This document shows, in pieces, positions 17,678-27,700 of a stretch of DNA of 64,000 bases. A program made the translations under genes and the position numbers. The notes beneath the pieces are model-generated. The model was not told the origin of the DNA, did no database searches, and saw only the letters and a list, made by a program, of their open reading frames with translations. Source of the DNA: an uncultured Clostridia bacterium (GTDB taxonomy: Bacteria > Bacillota > Clostridia > Oscillospirales > Acutalibacteraceae); NCBI GenBank assembly GCA_944380855.1, contig CALWIW010000002.1:1-64000 (forward strand), read 5' to 3'. The stretch's first letter is position 1; every line of letters starts with the position of its first letter.

Positions 17678-19726
17678 ATGTCTGATTTGTTTACTCTTCC
17701 TCCCGAATGGGGAGCATGGAAAATTGAAAGATTGATAGGGGAAGGTTCCTTTGCAAAGGTGTACCTTGTTTCAAGGAAAGAATATGACAAGGTTTACTAT
17801 GCGGCGGTAAAATATATCTCAATTCCGAAAAACGAAAATGAAGTTGAAGACGCATACACCGAGGGCTTTGCGGTAGATGAAGGCTCAGTTGGCAGCTATT
17901 ACGACGGTATAATGCGTGATATACTCAACGAAATTAACACAAACTATGAGCTTAAAGGCAATACAAATATTGTTTGCTATGAGGATCACCTTGTAAAGAA
18001 AAATGAGAACAGTTACGGATATAAAATTTACATAAGAATGGAATTTCTCAGAAGTTTGTCGGATATTATAAGGCAAAACGGCGGACTTAACGAAAGGGAA
18101 ATTATAAAGCTTGGCATAGATATGTGCAGTGCTTTGGAGGTTCTTGAAGCAAGAAATATTGTCCACAGGGATATAAAGCCTGCCAATATTTTTGTGAACA
18201 ATATGGGAGTATATAAGCTGGGGGATTTTGGAATTGCCAAAACACTGGACAGAACCATGAACGGCGTTTCAATAAAGGGAACAATATCATATATGCCGCC
18301 TGAAATAATGCACGGCGTCAGCGTTGACAAAACAGCGGATATATATTCTCTCGGTTTGGTACTGTACAGACTTCTTAATAATAACAGACCGCCCTTTGCT
18401 CCTCAGAAAGCAGGACCAATTACCCACGATGAGAATAATACGGCTTCCGCAAAAAGAATGGCGGGAGAACCTCTGCCGTACCCCTCGAACTGTTCCAATG
18501 AAACCCTTGCAAGAATAGTGCTTACCGCCTGTCAGTACAGACCCGAAAACAGGTGGCAGTCTCCTTCTGCAATGAAAAGAGCGTTGACAGGCGTTCTTGA
18601 AGAAATCGATAACAGTCAGCAGACGGTTGCAATCAACGAAAATGTATACAATGCCTATCAGAACCATAACAACTTTCAAAACAGCATTAATAATGTAAAC
18701 CGAAAGAAAAGCAAGGCTGGAATTATTATAGGCTCTGTGGCAGGAGCGGCTGCGTTGCTTTCGGTTATTATTGTGGTCTTGTTTTTCTATCCGGGACTGC
18801 TTACAAACAGCTTTGTAAAGAACGAAAATGAGTTTGCAATAACCGACAACAGTGTTAACACATCAGAGGAAAATGAATCAGGAGGAAATAAGGACAAGGA
18901 AAAGAATACCCAAGCTACGGAGGATTTGTCTGTTGATAAGGATACGGTTCCCGATGTGGTTGACAAAAAAATTGACGACGCTAAAGATAAGCTTGCAGAT
19001 AATGATTTTCTTTATGATATTTCATATGACTACAGCGATACAGTTGAAGAAGGTCGTGTTATTTCCCAGTCGCCACAGGGCGGAAAAGAAGCTTATACCG
19101 GTACAAGAGTAAAGCTTGTTGTATCAAAGGGTCCGGAAATTAAACCGTCTCCCGAGTACTACAGTCAAAAAGTAGAGGTAAAAACAAACGGCTCTTATGC
19201 TACAATGGAATTGTTTACATGGAACGGACGTGAGTGGGAAAGCCAGTTCTATACTTCAAATGTGAGAATAGGGGAAAACGGTGCCAGCTATGATTACGGA
19301 GAAGGCAAAAAGACAACGCCTAAGGGTACGTTTAATTTGGGATTCTGTTACGGCTTGACAAGACCTGATACAGGGCTTGAATTTAAAGCACTTACGCCCT
19401 CCAGTGTATTTGTAGACGACCCGTCGTCGCCTTATTACAATATGCTTATAGATAAAAGCTTGATTTCAGGCGACACCAGTTATGAAAATACCTATAACCA
19501 GTTTGCTGTTAACAACTATTACTCTACCTGTATTTTTATCGAGCATAACGGAGACGGTGAAACAACAGGTACGGCTGTTCCTTACATGGGTTCGGTAATT
19601 ACAATATGCGGAAGAACAGGTTCTTTGAATTCTACTTTCGGCTGTATTGACATCAGTTCAAGCGATATGAAAACTTTGCTTTCGTATCTTGACGAAAGTC
19701 AATCTCCGGTAATAATCATTTCTTAA
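17678..19726 (+). CDS. Membrane Ser/Thr kinase with PASTA and L,D-transpeptidase-like exterior
   Basis: ATG 17678 follows AAGGGGGATT. Kinase residues 15-305: GEGSFAKVY, Lys45, HRDIKPAN (163-170), DFG (183-185), PPE in place of APE (207-209). TM at about 347-371, then a Glu/Asn/Lys-rich stalk. One PASTA domain (about 423-486, TVPDVVDKKIDDA to VVSKGPE) precedes a YkuD/COG3786-type L,D-transpeptidase-like domain (505-682), recognisable by TPKGTFNLG, DDPSSPYYN and FGCIDIS with Cys656. The His normally before that Cys (IFxHxG) is replaced: the stretch reads GSVITICGR. The domain may therefore be inactive and act as a peptidoglycan sensor. This domain combination on a kinase is unusual. Confidence 0.88.
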   Translation: MSDLFTLPPEWGAWKIERLIGEGSFAKVYLVSRKEYDKVYYAAVKYISIPKNENEVEDAYTEGFAVDEGSVGSYYDGIMRDILNEINTNYELKGNTNIVCYEDHLVKKNENSYGYKIYIRMEFLRSLSDIIRQNGGLNEREIIKLGIDMCSALEVLEARNIVHRDIKPANIFVNNMGVYKLGDFGIAKTLDRTMNGVSIKGTISYMPPEIMHGVSVDKTADIYSLGLVLYRLLNNNRPPFAPQKAGPITHDENNTASAKRMAGEPLPYPSNCSNETLARIVLTACQYRPENRWQSPSAMKRALTGVLEEIDNSQQTVAINENVYNAYQNHNNFQNSINNVNRKKSKAGIIIGSVAGAAALLSVIIVVLFFYPGLLTNSFVKNENEFAITDNSVNTSEENESGGNKDKEKNTQATEDLSVDKDTVPDVVDKKIDDAKDKLADNDFLYDISYDYSDTVEEGRVISQSPQGGKEAYTGTRVKLVVSKGPEIKPSPEYYSQKVEVKTNGSYATMELFTWNGREWESQFYTSNVRIGENGASYDYGEGKKTTPKGTFNLGFCYGLTRPDTGLEFKALTPSSVFVDDPSSPYYNMLIDKSLISGDTSYENTYNQFAVNNYYSTCIFIEHNGDGETTGTAVPYMGSVITICGRTGSLNSTFGCIDISSSDMKTLLSYLDESQSPVIIIS

Positions 19727-19743
19727 TAGATATAGGAGTTAAG

Positions 19744-20637
19744 ATGAAAGGTAAGATTGTTTTAAAAATACTGTCTGTGGTATTGGTGTATTGCTTATCT
19801 CTGTTTATTACTATGTTCGCGGTAAAATCCTTTCAAGATGATTTTGACGGTGACAAAACTGAAAGCAGTGTGTCTTTAAACACGGAAGAGACAACGAGTA
19901 CGGCAAATTCAAGCGGCAATTCGGAAACACAATTTACCGAGGCAACAGATATACAGGAATCGGAAAATACCGATGAATCAGAAATTTCCACAGAGGAAGC
20001 AACCGTTGAGGAAAACTTCTCGAATACGGATTTGTCACATCCGGATGAATTTACAGCTCTTTTGTCAAAAGCCGGATATGATGTAAATGCTTTGTCCTGC
20101 GGACAGCTTGTGATTGTTGAGTCACAGGGAAACAGTGCAGTGGTTTATTTCTATGAAAAGCAGGAAAACGGAATATGGCAAAGCGGGGGACTTACTGTTT
20201 CAGGGTGGGTCGGCTCAAACGGAGTGGACGAAAAGTCCCAGGAGGGAGATTATAAAACGCCCTCGGGACTGTATTCAATCGGAGAAGCTTTTTATATAGA
20301 CGATGAGCCTGCAACAGGTCTTGATACTTTTAAGGTTACGGAAAATACCTACTGGGTTGATGACCCGTCGTCAGAATTTTACAATCAAAGGGTAGAGGGT
20401 ACGGAAAACAAGGACTGGAACAGTGCCGAACATATGATAAGCTATTATTACAGTTACAGATACGGCTTTGTGGTGAACTTTAATATGAACCCTGTTGTTC
20501 CGGGCAGAGGCTCGGCTATTTTCTTCCACTGCGGAACGGAACCCACGGCAGGCTGTATTGCCGTAAGTGAAAGTGACGTATTAAATTATTTGGAAAAGCT
20601 CGATAAGAATAAAAATCCCTATATTTTGCTTATGTAA
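19744..20637 (+). CDS. Secreted/anchored L,D-transpeptidase (YkuD family, COG3786 type)
   Basis: ATG 19744 follows ATAGGAGTTA. An N-terminal hydrophobic segment (residues 5-27) anchors or exports the protein. Residues 35-95 are a Thr/Ser/Glu-rich linker. The catalytic domain (about 118-297) has TPSGLYSIG, DDPSSEFYN and the active-site pair FFHCG (His262) and TAGCIAVS (Cys271), so it should be active. It aligns with the exterior of the preceding kinase, which lacks the His. An enzyme and its probably inactive look-alike kinase are thus adjacent, suggesting that the kinase monitors the same wall substrate. Expected activity is 3-3 cross-linking or tailoring of peptidoglycan peptides. Confidence 0.85.
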   Translation: MKGKIVLKILSVVLVYCLSLFITMFAVKSFQDDFDGDKTESSVSLNTEETTSTANSSGNSETQFTEATDIQESENTDESEISTEEATVEENFSNTDLSHPDEFTALLSKAGYDVNALSCGQLVIVESQGNSAVVYFYEKQENGIWQSGGLTVSGWVGSNGVDEKSQEGDYKTPSGLYSIGEAFYIDDEPATGLDTFKVTENTYWVDDPSSEFYNQRVEGTENKDWNSAEHMISYYYSYRYGFVVNFNMNPVVPGRGSAIFFHCGTEPTAGCIAVSESDVLNYLEKLDKNKNPYILLM

Positions 20638-20663
20638 AATATTAAAGAAAAAGTGAATACATG

Positions 20664-20716
20664 AAAAAAGTCTGCCTATAATCACCTTAAGAAAAATGTG
20701 AAGGGCAGGCTTTTTT
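20664..20716 (+). terminator. Terminator abutting spoIIR
   Basis: AAAGTCTGCC pairs with GGCAGGCTTT (one G-U) over a loop of about 30 nt, followed by a run of T that ends just before the spoIIR ATG. It closes the kinase/L,D-transpeptidase block. Because the stem's 3' arm and T-run occupy the spoIIR translation start region, the same structure could also limit spoIIR translation from read-through transcripts. Confidence 0.65.
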
Positions 20717-20717
20717 T

Positions 20718-21317
20718 ATGAAAACTTTATTTAAATCCATGTGTGTGGCTTTTGTGCTGACTGTTATATTTTCTTTTTTACCTTTTCAGACAGTATGTGA
20801 AAATCTTACCCGAGATGTGCTGAGATTACATATACTTGCAAATTCCAATACCGCAGTTGACCAGAAGCTGAAGCTTTTGGTGAGAGATGAGATTACAAAG
20901 GAATGTAAGGATATATTTTCAGGTGCTGATTCTTTGGAAGAGGCAAAAAAACTTACCTTACAAAATATGGACAGGCTGAAATCAACTGCGGAAAATGTAA
21001 TAAGAGAGCAGGGAAAAGACTACAGCGTGTCGGTTAATCTTTGCAAGGAATATTTCAATACAAGATATTACGGAAGTATTACCATGCCGGCTGGCAAGTA
21101 TACCGCCTTGCAGATAAAAATAGGTGAGGCGAATGGTGAAAACTGGTGGTGCGTATTATATCCGTCCTTATGCGTGGGAACATCTGCAGATTACGAAAGC
21201 TTTACAGAGGAGCTTTCTCCCTCGGAAAGCGATGTTGTTTCTTCGGGAAATAAGTATGAATTTAAGTTTAAAATTGTAGAAGCTGTTTCAGATATTTTCA
21301 AGTTTTTCGGATTTTAA
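20718..21317 (+). CDS. spoIIR: Stage II sporulation protein R
   Basis: ATG 20718 lies 11-12 bases after GAAGGG. The 199-residue product has an N-terminal export segment and the family hallmarks VLRLHILANSNTAVDQKLKLLVRDEI near residues 33-60, TMPAGKYTALQIKIGEA and NWWCVLYPSLC. SpoIIR is made in the forespore under sigma-F, secreted into the intermembrane space, and triggers SpoIIGA to process pro-sigma-E in the mother cell. Its presence shows that the organism's lineage sporulates. No sigma-F promoter could be defined with confidence in the short upstream gap. Confidence 0.92.
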   Translation: MKTLFKSMCVAFVLTVIFSFLPFQTVCENLTRDVLRLHILANSNTAVDQKLKLLVRDEITKECKDIFSGADSLEEAKKLTLQNMDRLKSTAENVIREQGKDYSVSVNLCKEYFNTRYYGSITMPAGKYTALQIKIGEANGENWWCVLYPSLCVGTSADYESFTEELSPSESDVVSSGNKYEFKFKIVEAVSDIFKFFGF

Positions 21318-21345
21318 AAATGTCCTTTTTATGGAGCATAGATTG

Positions 21346-21354
21346 TGATATAAT
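21346..21354 (+). promoter_or_regulatory. Extended -10 promoter for addAB
   Basis: TG-A-TATAAT (21346-21354), an extended -10 element, sits about 30 bases before the addB ATG. No good -35 hexamer is visible, which is common for extended -10 promoters. Confidence 0.5.
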
Positions 21355-21384
21355 CTTAAAATAAAGGTTAACAGAGGTGATGCT

Positions 21385-24300
21385 ATGCTTAATATAATAA
21401 CAGGACGAAGCGGCTGCGGAAAAACGGAAAAGATTGCCGGAATTTTGGGAGAAATAGCCGCAAAAGGGGAAAAGTGTATAATGATTGTCCCCGACCAAAG
21501 CACTTTTGAAAACGAAAAAATGTTTTTGCAGATGTTAGGGCCTAAGCTTGCGGGAAATGTCCTTGTTTTGGGATTTACAAGACTTTGCCGGTATATTTTT
21601 GAAAATACCGAAGGTAAAATTCCTGTCAGTATAGATGACGGGGACAGACAGCTCATTATGTGTTTGGCTTTGGAAGAAACGTCACAAAACCTTACTTTGT
21701 TCTCCTCGGAAAAAAGGCGGGGAGAGTACATAAAAACTCTTTTGCAGACAATCACCGACTACAAAAAGTGGGGAATAACCCCTAAGATGCTTGAGGAAGC
21801 TTCTTTGAAAACTCAGGATAAAATGCTTAAAACAAAGCTGTGTGAAACTGCGGTTGTGTACGGAGCCTATGACGCTATACTTTTGGCGGACAGAGAAAAT
21901 AAAATAGATCCCTTTGATATGACGGAAACAGCCGTTGACCGCTTGGCAGGCACGGAACTTTTTAAAAACATGGTTGTTGCGGTTGACTCTTTCAGAGATT
22001 TTACCGTAAGGCAAACAAAGCTGCTTTCGGAGATAATGGGCAGGTGTTCCGAGTTTTATATAACCGTCACCGACGATCCGTCTTTTTTTGACGGCTCGGG
22101 ACTGTTTGCCTCTACAAGAGCCAACAGGAGAATTTTTGAAAGGGAAGCTAAGGACAGGGGTATTGAAATTGCAAAGCCTATTGTACTGTCTTTAAATAAT
22201 CGCTTTGAAAACGACGAGCTGCTCTATTTGGAAAGGGGATTTCTGTCGGGAAGCGGTGAAACTTTTGAGGATAAAACCGAAAATATCATTGTGTCTCAGC
22301 TTCCAAGTATTTATGCCGAGGCGGAAAAAGTCGCCTGCCAAATAAAAAAACTGGTTATTGAGGAAAATTTCAGATATAAGGATATTTCCGTAGTTTTCCG
22401 CCATGGGGAAAGCTACGCTCCCGTACTTAAAACTTTGTTTGATAAGTATGGTATACCCTATTTCTGCGATGTGCCGGAGGATATAACCGTAAAACCTTTG
22501 ATAAGGCTTGTAAGGGGCTGTATTTCCGCTGTCACCTCAAACTTTGACCGTGAAGAGGTTTTTCGGGTTATGAAAACGGGACTTGTAAATGTTTCTGACT
22601 ACGAAACCTCGGTGTTTGAAAACTATTTGCTTATGTGGTCGGTTACGGGAAAAGCGTTGACCGAAAGCTTTACCGCCAATCCCTCAGGCTTCGGCGTTGA
22701 AATGGGCGAAAAGGAACAGGCGGAGCTTATGGAGCTTGAAAGCATACGATGCAAAATAATAATTCCTCTGATGAATTTTAAGGAAAGCTGTGAAAACGCA
22801 GGCTGTAAGGAAATTACAAAAGCCTTGTATCAGCTTTTAAAAGAGCTTAATACAGAGGAAATGGTGGAAGCAATGTACCGCAGACTTTCTAAAATGGGGC
22901 TTACCGCTCAAAGCGAAGAGCAGTTAAGACTTTGGGAGATGGTTATGGGTATATTTGATAAAATGGTTTTGATTTTGGGGGACAGCCGTATTTCCTTAAA
23001 AAGATATGCCCAGCTTCTTGATTTGCAGTTTCAAGCCGCCACTATTGCCTTTATCCCCGAGGGTTTGGACAGAGTGACTATGGGACAGGCTGACAGAATA
23101 AGACTAAACGGTGCAAAGACCGTCTTTATTGTGGGGGCAATTGAAGGACAGTTTCCCACTGTTCCAGTTGAGGAGGGAATTTTCAGCGACAGAGAAAAAA
23201 AGGAAATGGTTAATATAGGCTTGCCTGCCTCGGATTTTTTTGAAGATGTTTTGAATAAGGAAAAATTTATCGCTTATTATGTGCTTTCAGCCGCAAGTCA
23301 AAAGGTTTTTGTGTCCTGGTACAGAACCGCTCTTTCAGGAGACGAAAACGAGCCTTCTGTTATTGTCCGTGAAATTTTAAGGGTTTTTCCAATGATAAAT
23401 AATGTGGATAACGGCGGATTTTTAGATGCTGAAGATGTTTTGTGGGCGGAAAAGCCTGCCTTTGAGCTTTGTGCAAGGGAGTATGCGGAAAGAAACCATA
23501 CCGCCTTTGCCTATGGTCTTGCAAAATATTTTGAAAAATCAACGGAGTACAAAAACAGACTTAAAGCCCTTGACAGAGCCGTAAGCCGAAAACATTCCTC
23601 AATAGAAAATCCGGAAACAGCCGCGGCACTTTTCGGAAAAAGATTTTCTATGACCGCTTCTCAGGCGGAAAAATATCACCTGTGCCCTTTCAGCTATTTT
23701 TGCACCTACGGTCTGAAAGCTCAGGAGCGGAAAACCGCAAAAATGACCGCCGGAGAATACGGCACAATAATACATTATGTTTTGGAAAATTATTTTAAAG
23801 ATTATAATTCGGAAACAGTCCTTTCAAAAGATGAAATAAAAGAAAAGGTCCGGTCACTTTTGGAGCAGTACGGTGAAAAATATTTGGGCAGGGAAGCCCG
23901 TGAAAATCATGCCCTTATGTTTTTGCTTGAAAAGCTTTGCGATAATGCCGCAAGCCTTATTGAAAGGATAAGCATTGAGCTTTCCCAAAGCGAATTTGTG
24001 CCTAAAAATTTTGAACTCAGCATCGGCAAAGATATCGAGCCTTATAAAATAGAAACCGAGGACGGAGCAAGCATTTCCGTATACGGAGTTATCGACAGGG
24101 TCGATGTTATGGAAAAAAACGGCGAAACCTATGTAAGAATTATCGACTATAAAACAGGAAAAAAGGAATTTAAGCTTTCGGACATTCTTTTCGGACTGAA
24201 TATGCAGATGTTAATATATATGGAAGCTCTATGCAAGGGAATAGGAAAATACAGCGGCAAAAATCCCATACCTGCGGGTATTCTTTATATGCCCTCGGGC

Positions 24301-24750
24301 AGTGTTTTTGTTGACTCGGATTTTGCCATGGACAGGGCTGAAATTAATAGGGATATAGATAAAAAACGGAGAATGAGCGGTCTTATTCTTGATAACGACA
24401 CCGTAATACAGGGAATGGAAAAAAACGTGGGGGGAGTTTATCTTCCTATAAAGCTTAATAAAAGCGGCGACAAATACTCTGGAACAGAAAGCCTTGTAAA
24501 TGCCGCGGAGATTAAAAAAATCTTTGATAAAATAAATTCCATACTTAAAAACATGGTAAAGGAATTGTTAAAGGGTAATATTCATCAAATTCCCGCAAAG
24601 GGTACGGTGGACGCCTGTGCATGGTGTCCATATTGGCAGGTTTGCGGATATGAGGACGGAATGGAAAACAGGGAAGTGCGGAAAATAAGCAAGTCAGAGG
24701 TATTGGAGCTTTTAAATAAGGAAAATGAAAAGGGAGAGGAGGAAGCGTGA
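21385..24750 (+). CDS. addB: ATP-dependent helicase/nuclease subunit B
   Basis: ATG 21385 follows AGAGGTGATG. The 1121-residue protein begins with the AddB Walker A motif TGRSGCGKT (residues 6-14). The C-terminal nuclease domain has GVIDRVDV (about 901) and IIDYKTGK (about 920). Four cysteines bracket it (CPFSYFC near 766 and CAWCPYWQVC near 1077-1087), the iron-sulfur cluster ligands typical of AddB. With AddA it processes double-strand breaks and degrades foreign linear DNA up to Chi. Its TGA overlaps the addA ATG. Confidence 0.95.
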   Translation: MLNIITGRSGCGKTEKIAGILGEIAAKGEKCIMIVPDQSTFENEKMFLQMLGPKLAGNVLVLGFTRLCRYIFENTEGKIPVSIDDGDRQLIMCLALEETSQNLTLFSSEKRRGEYIKTLLQTITDYKKWGITPKMLEEASLKTQDKMLKTKLCETAVVYGAYDAILLADRENKIDPFDMTETAVDRLAGTELFKNMVVAVDSFRDFTVRQTKLLSEIMGRCSEFYITVTDDPSFFDGSGLFASTRANRRIFEREAKDRGIEIAKPIVLSLNNRFENDELLYLERGFLSGSGETFEDKTENIIVSQLPSIYAEAEKVACQIKKLVIEENFRYKDISVVFRHGESYAPVLKTLFDKYGIPYFCDVPEDITVKPLIRLVRGCISAVTSNFDREEVFRVMKTGLVNVSDYETSVFENYLLMWSVTGKALTESFTANPSGFGVEMGEKEQAELMELESIRCKIIIPLMNFKESCENAGCKEITKALYQLLKELNTEEMVEAMYRRLSKMGLTAQSEEQLRLWEMVMGIFDKMVLILGDSRISLKRYAQLLDLQFQAATIAFIPEGLDRVTMGQADRIRLNGAKTVFIVGAIEGQFPTVPVEEGIFSDREKKEMVNIGLPASDFFEDVLNKEKFIAYYVLSAASQKVFVSWYRTALSGDENEPSVIVREILRVFPMINNVDNGGFLDAEDVLWAEKPAFELCAREYAERNHTAFAYGLAKYFEKSTEYKNRLKALDRAVSRKHSSIENPETAAALFGKRFSMTASQAEKYHLCPFSYFCTYGLKAQERKTAKMTAGEYGTIIHYVLENYFKDYNSETVLSKDEIKEKVRSLLEQYGEKYLGREARENHALMFLLEKLCDNAASLIERISIELSQSEFVPKNFELSIGKDIEPYKIETEDGASISVYGVIDRVDVMEKNGETYVRIIDYKTGKKEFKLSDILFGLNMQMLIYMEALCKGIGKYSGKNPIPAGILYMPSGSVFVDSDFAMDRAEINRDIDKKRRMSGLILDNDTVIQGMEKNVGGVYLPIKLNKSGDKYSGTESLVNAAEIKKIFDKINSILKNMVKELLKGNIHQIPAKGTVDACAWCPYWQVCGYEDGMENREVRKISKSEVLELLNKENEKGEEEA

Positions 24751-27700
24751 TGGGCAGACAGTGGACGGAAAATCAAAAGGACGCTATTTCCGCCAGAGGC
24801 GGTTCACTTATAGTTTCCGCAGCCGCAGGCTCGGGAAAAACGGCTGTGCTTGTGCAGAGGGTTATTGAGAGAATTACCGACAGGGAAAAGCCCTGTGATG
24901 CAGACAGGCTTCTTGTGGTGACATATACAAGGGCGGCGGCATCGGAAATGCTCCAGAGAATTAACGACAGAATTTCAGAGCTTTTGGAAAATGACCCCTT
25001 AAATCAGGCTTTAAGACGTCAGCAAAATCTTTTAGCAAAGGCGGATATTTCCACAATACACAGCTTCTGTTCCCGCCTTATAAGAGAGTTTTCCTCATCT
25101 TTGGATATTTCATCAGACGCAAGAATAGGTGAGGACGGAGAACTGATGGTTTTGCGTAACGAAGCCATGGACATCACCTTGGGAAAATTTTACACTGAAA
25201 ACAATATATATTTTAACCGCCTTGCTTCCGCTTTTTCCTCGGGACGTGATGACGTTACCCTGCGAAATATTATTTTCAGACTTTATGATTTTCTGCGTTC
25301 CCACCCTTTTGCCGACAGCTGGCTTGAAGAAAAGCTGAGTTTTTATAAAGAGAGACAGGAAATTTCCAAAACCGTATGGGGAAAAATTATCCGAGATTAT
25401 TGTGTGGGGGCGGCTCAGTACGGCTTGTCGGTGGCTCAAATATCAATGGAAATTTCTCAGGAAGAGGAAAAAATATACAAGGCAATAAGCCTTTTGCTTT
25501 CTTCTGGTTTGGCTTTCTTTAAAAGCATTGGAGAAGTCTTGGAAAACGGCACATGGGACAAGATAAAGGAAAAGCTTTCTTCCTTTGAAAAAGGAACATT
25601 CAGAACCCCTAAAGGCTATAAGGATCACCCTTTGGCGGTAAAGCTGAAACAAAACAGGGAGATAATTAAAAGCACAGTTGAGGAAATGCAAAAGCTTTTC
25701 GCCCAAAATGAGCAGGAGTGCCTTGAAGATATAGACTATCTCCGGCCTGTTGTTGAACAGATGTTTTTATGTATAAAGGAATTCGGAGAGAATTTTTCAA
25801 AGCTTAAAGAAAACAAAAACATTGTGGATTACAGCGACCTGGAGCATTATACTCTGCAAATTCTTGTTAAGCGTGAAAATGGGGAGATTTTCTTTACCGA
25901 GGAAGCGGACAGAATTTCAGAAAGATTTGACGAGGTTATGGTGGACGAGTATCAGGACGCCAACGAGGTTCAGGACCTGATTTTTAAAGCCATAAGCCGG
26001 GAGAAAAATCTTTTTGTTGTAGGCGACGTTAAACAGAGCATTTACGGCTTCCGTCAGGCAATGCCGGAGATTTTTCTCAGAAGAAGAGAAAGCTGCGAAA
26101 GATATGACAGAGAAAAGGATAACTATCCTGCAAAAATAATTCTCGAAAAGAATTTCAGAAGCCGAAACACTGTTACCGACGGGGTAAACTTTGCCTTTGA
26201 ACTTCTTATGTCAAAGGAAGTGGGCGACATGGAGTACAACGAGGACGAGAAGCTGGTGTCCGGAGCGTCCTATCCCGAAACCACCGAGGCAGGAGTGGAG
26301 GTCCACTTTGTTCAGTATCCTCAGGGTGGGGATATGTGCGTTACAGAGGCAAGACACATTGCGGAGGAAATAAGAAAGCTTCGTGCTAAAATGAAAATAA
26401 CCCGGGACGGACAGCAGGTTTCTCCCGATTTCAGCGATATTGCCATACTTTTGAGAAACGCCAATTCATTTTTCCCTATATACATAAAGGAGCTGGAAAG
26501 ATACGGCATACCTGCGGTTTACGAAAAGACAGAGGGATTTCTTAAAAACAAAGAAGTGGCTTTGGCGATGAATATTCTGAGGATTATTGATAATCCCGTT
26601 CAGGATATATCTCTTTTATCCGTTATGATGAGTCCCGTTTACGGATTTTCCGCCGACGATATGTCCATGCTCAGGATTTTTTCCGATTCCCCAAGACTTT
26701 ACGGAGCATTGCTTGATATAATTTCAAAGTATGAAAATATGGAAAAAGACAATGAAAAAGCACCGCCTAAATCTGTTGTTTTGAGATTTAAAAAGTTTAC
26801 CGAGGAAATAGCAGATTTCAGGTCAATGGCTGCCGTTATGTCGGCTCAGGAGCTTATAAGCAAGGTCTATGACGTGACAGGCATAGAAGCGGTGGTAAGT
26901 GCCGCCGATAAAGGCGAAACCGCAGTAAACAACCTGAGAAGACTCAGGGAGTATGCGTCTGATTACGAGAAAAATTCAGACAAAGGACTTTCAGGCTTTA
27001 TAAGATATGTGGACAGACTTTTTGAATACGGCTCTGATTTAAACGGTGCGGTAAATACTCAGTCCCAGGGTGCGAACTCGGTTAAAATAATGAGTATACA
27101 CAAGAGCAAAGGACTTGAGTTTCCCGTTTGCTTTGTTGCCGCTATGTCAAAGAAATTTGTTTCCGACACATCTCAAAATGTTCTGATAAATTCCAAGCTG
27201 GGCGTTGCCATGAAAAGAACATACCCGGAGCTTATGTGCAGAAGAAGCACAATGCCCAGAGAGGCTTTGGCTATAGAGATGAAGCGAAGTGAAAAATCCG
27301 AAGAACTTAGGGTTTTGTATGTTGCCATGACAAGGGCAAAAGAAAAGCTTATAATGCTTTGTTCCTCAACCGATGTGGAAAAAGAGCTTAAAGCAGTGGG
27401 AGCAGGAATTACAGGTGTCGGAAAAATCCCCTCGCACTTTGTGAGAGAAGCCAAATCTCCGGGAAAATGGATAACTATGTGCAGTCTTTTGCACCCCTCC
27501 TGCGGAGAACTGCGAAAGCTTGCTGACTGTGAGGATATTTACAGAGCCGAAAATAATCAAAGGGAATTGTGGAAAACGGAAATATTCAAATATGAAAATG
27601 AGGAAGATGAGGAAATTCTCAGAGAAACCGCAGTTGACGTTTCTCTGCTGGAGGAAGAAGAAAAGAGGATTTATGATATTCTTACTGCCAGAAAGAATTA

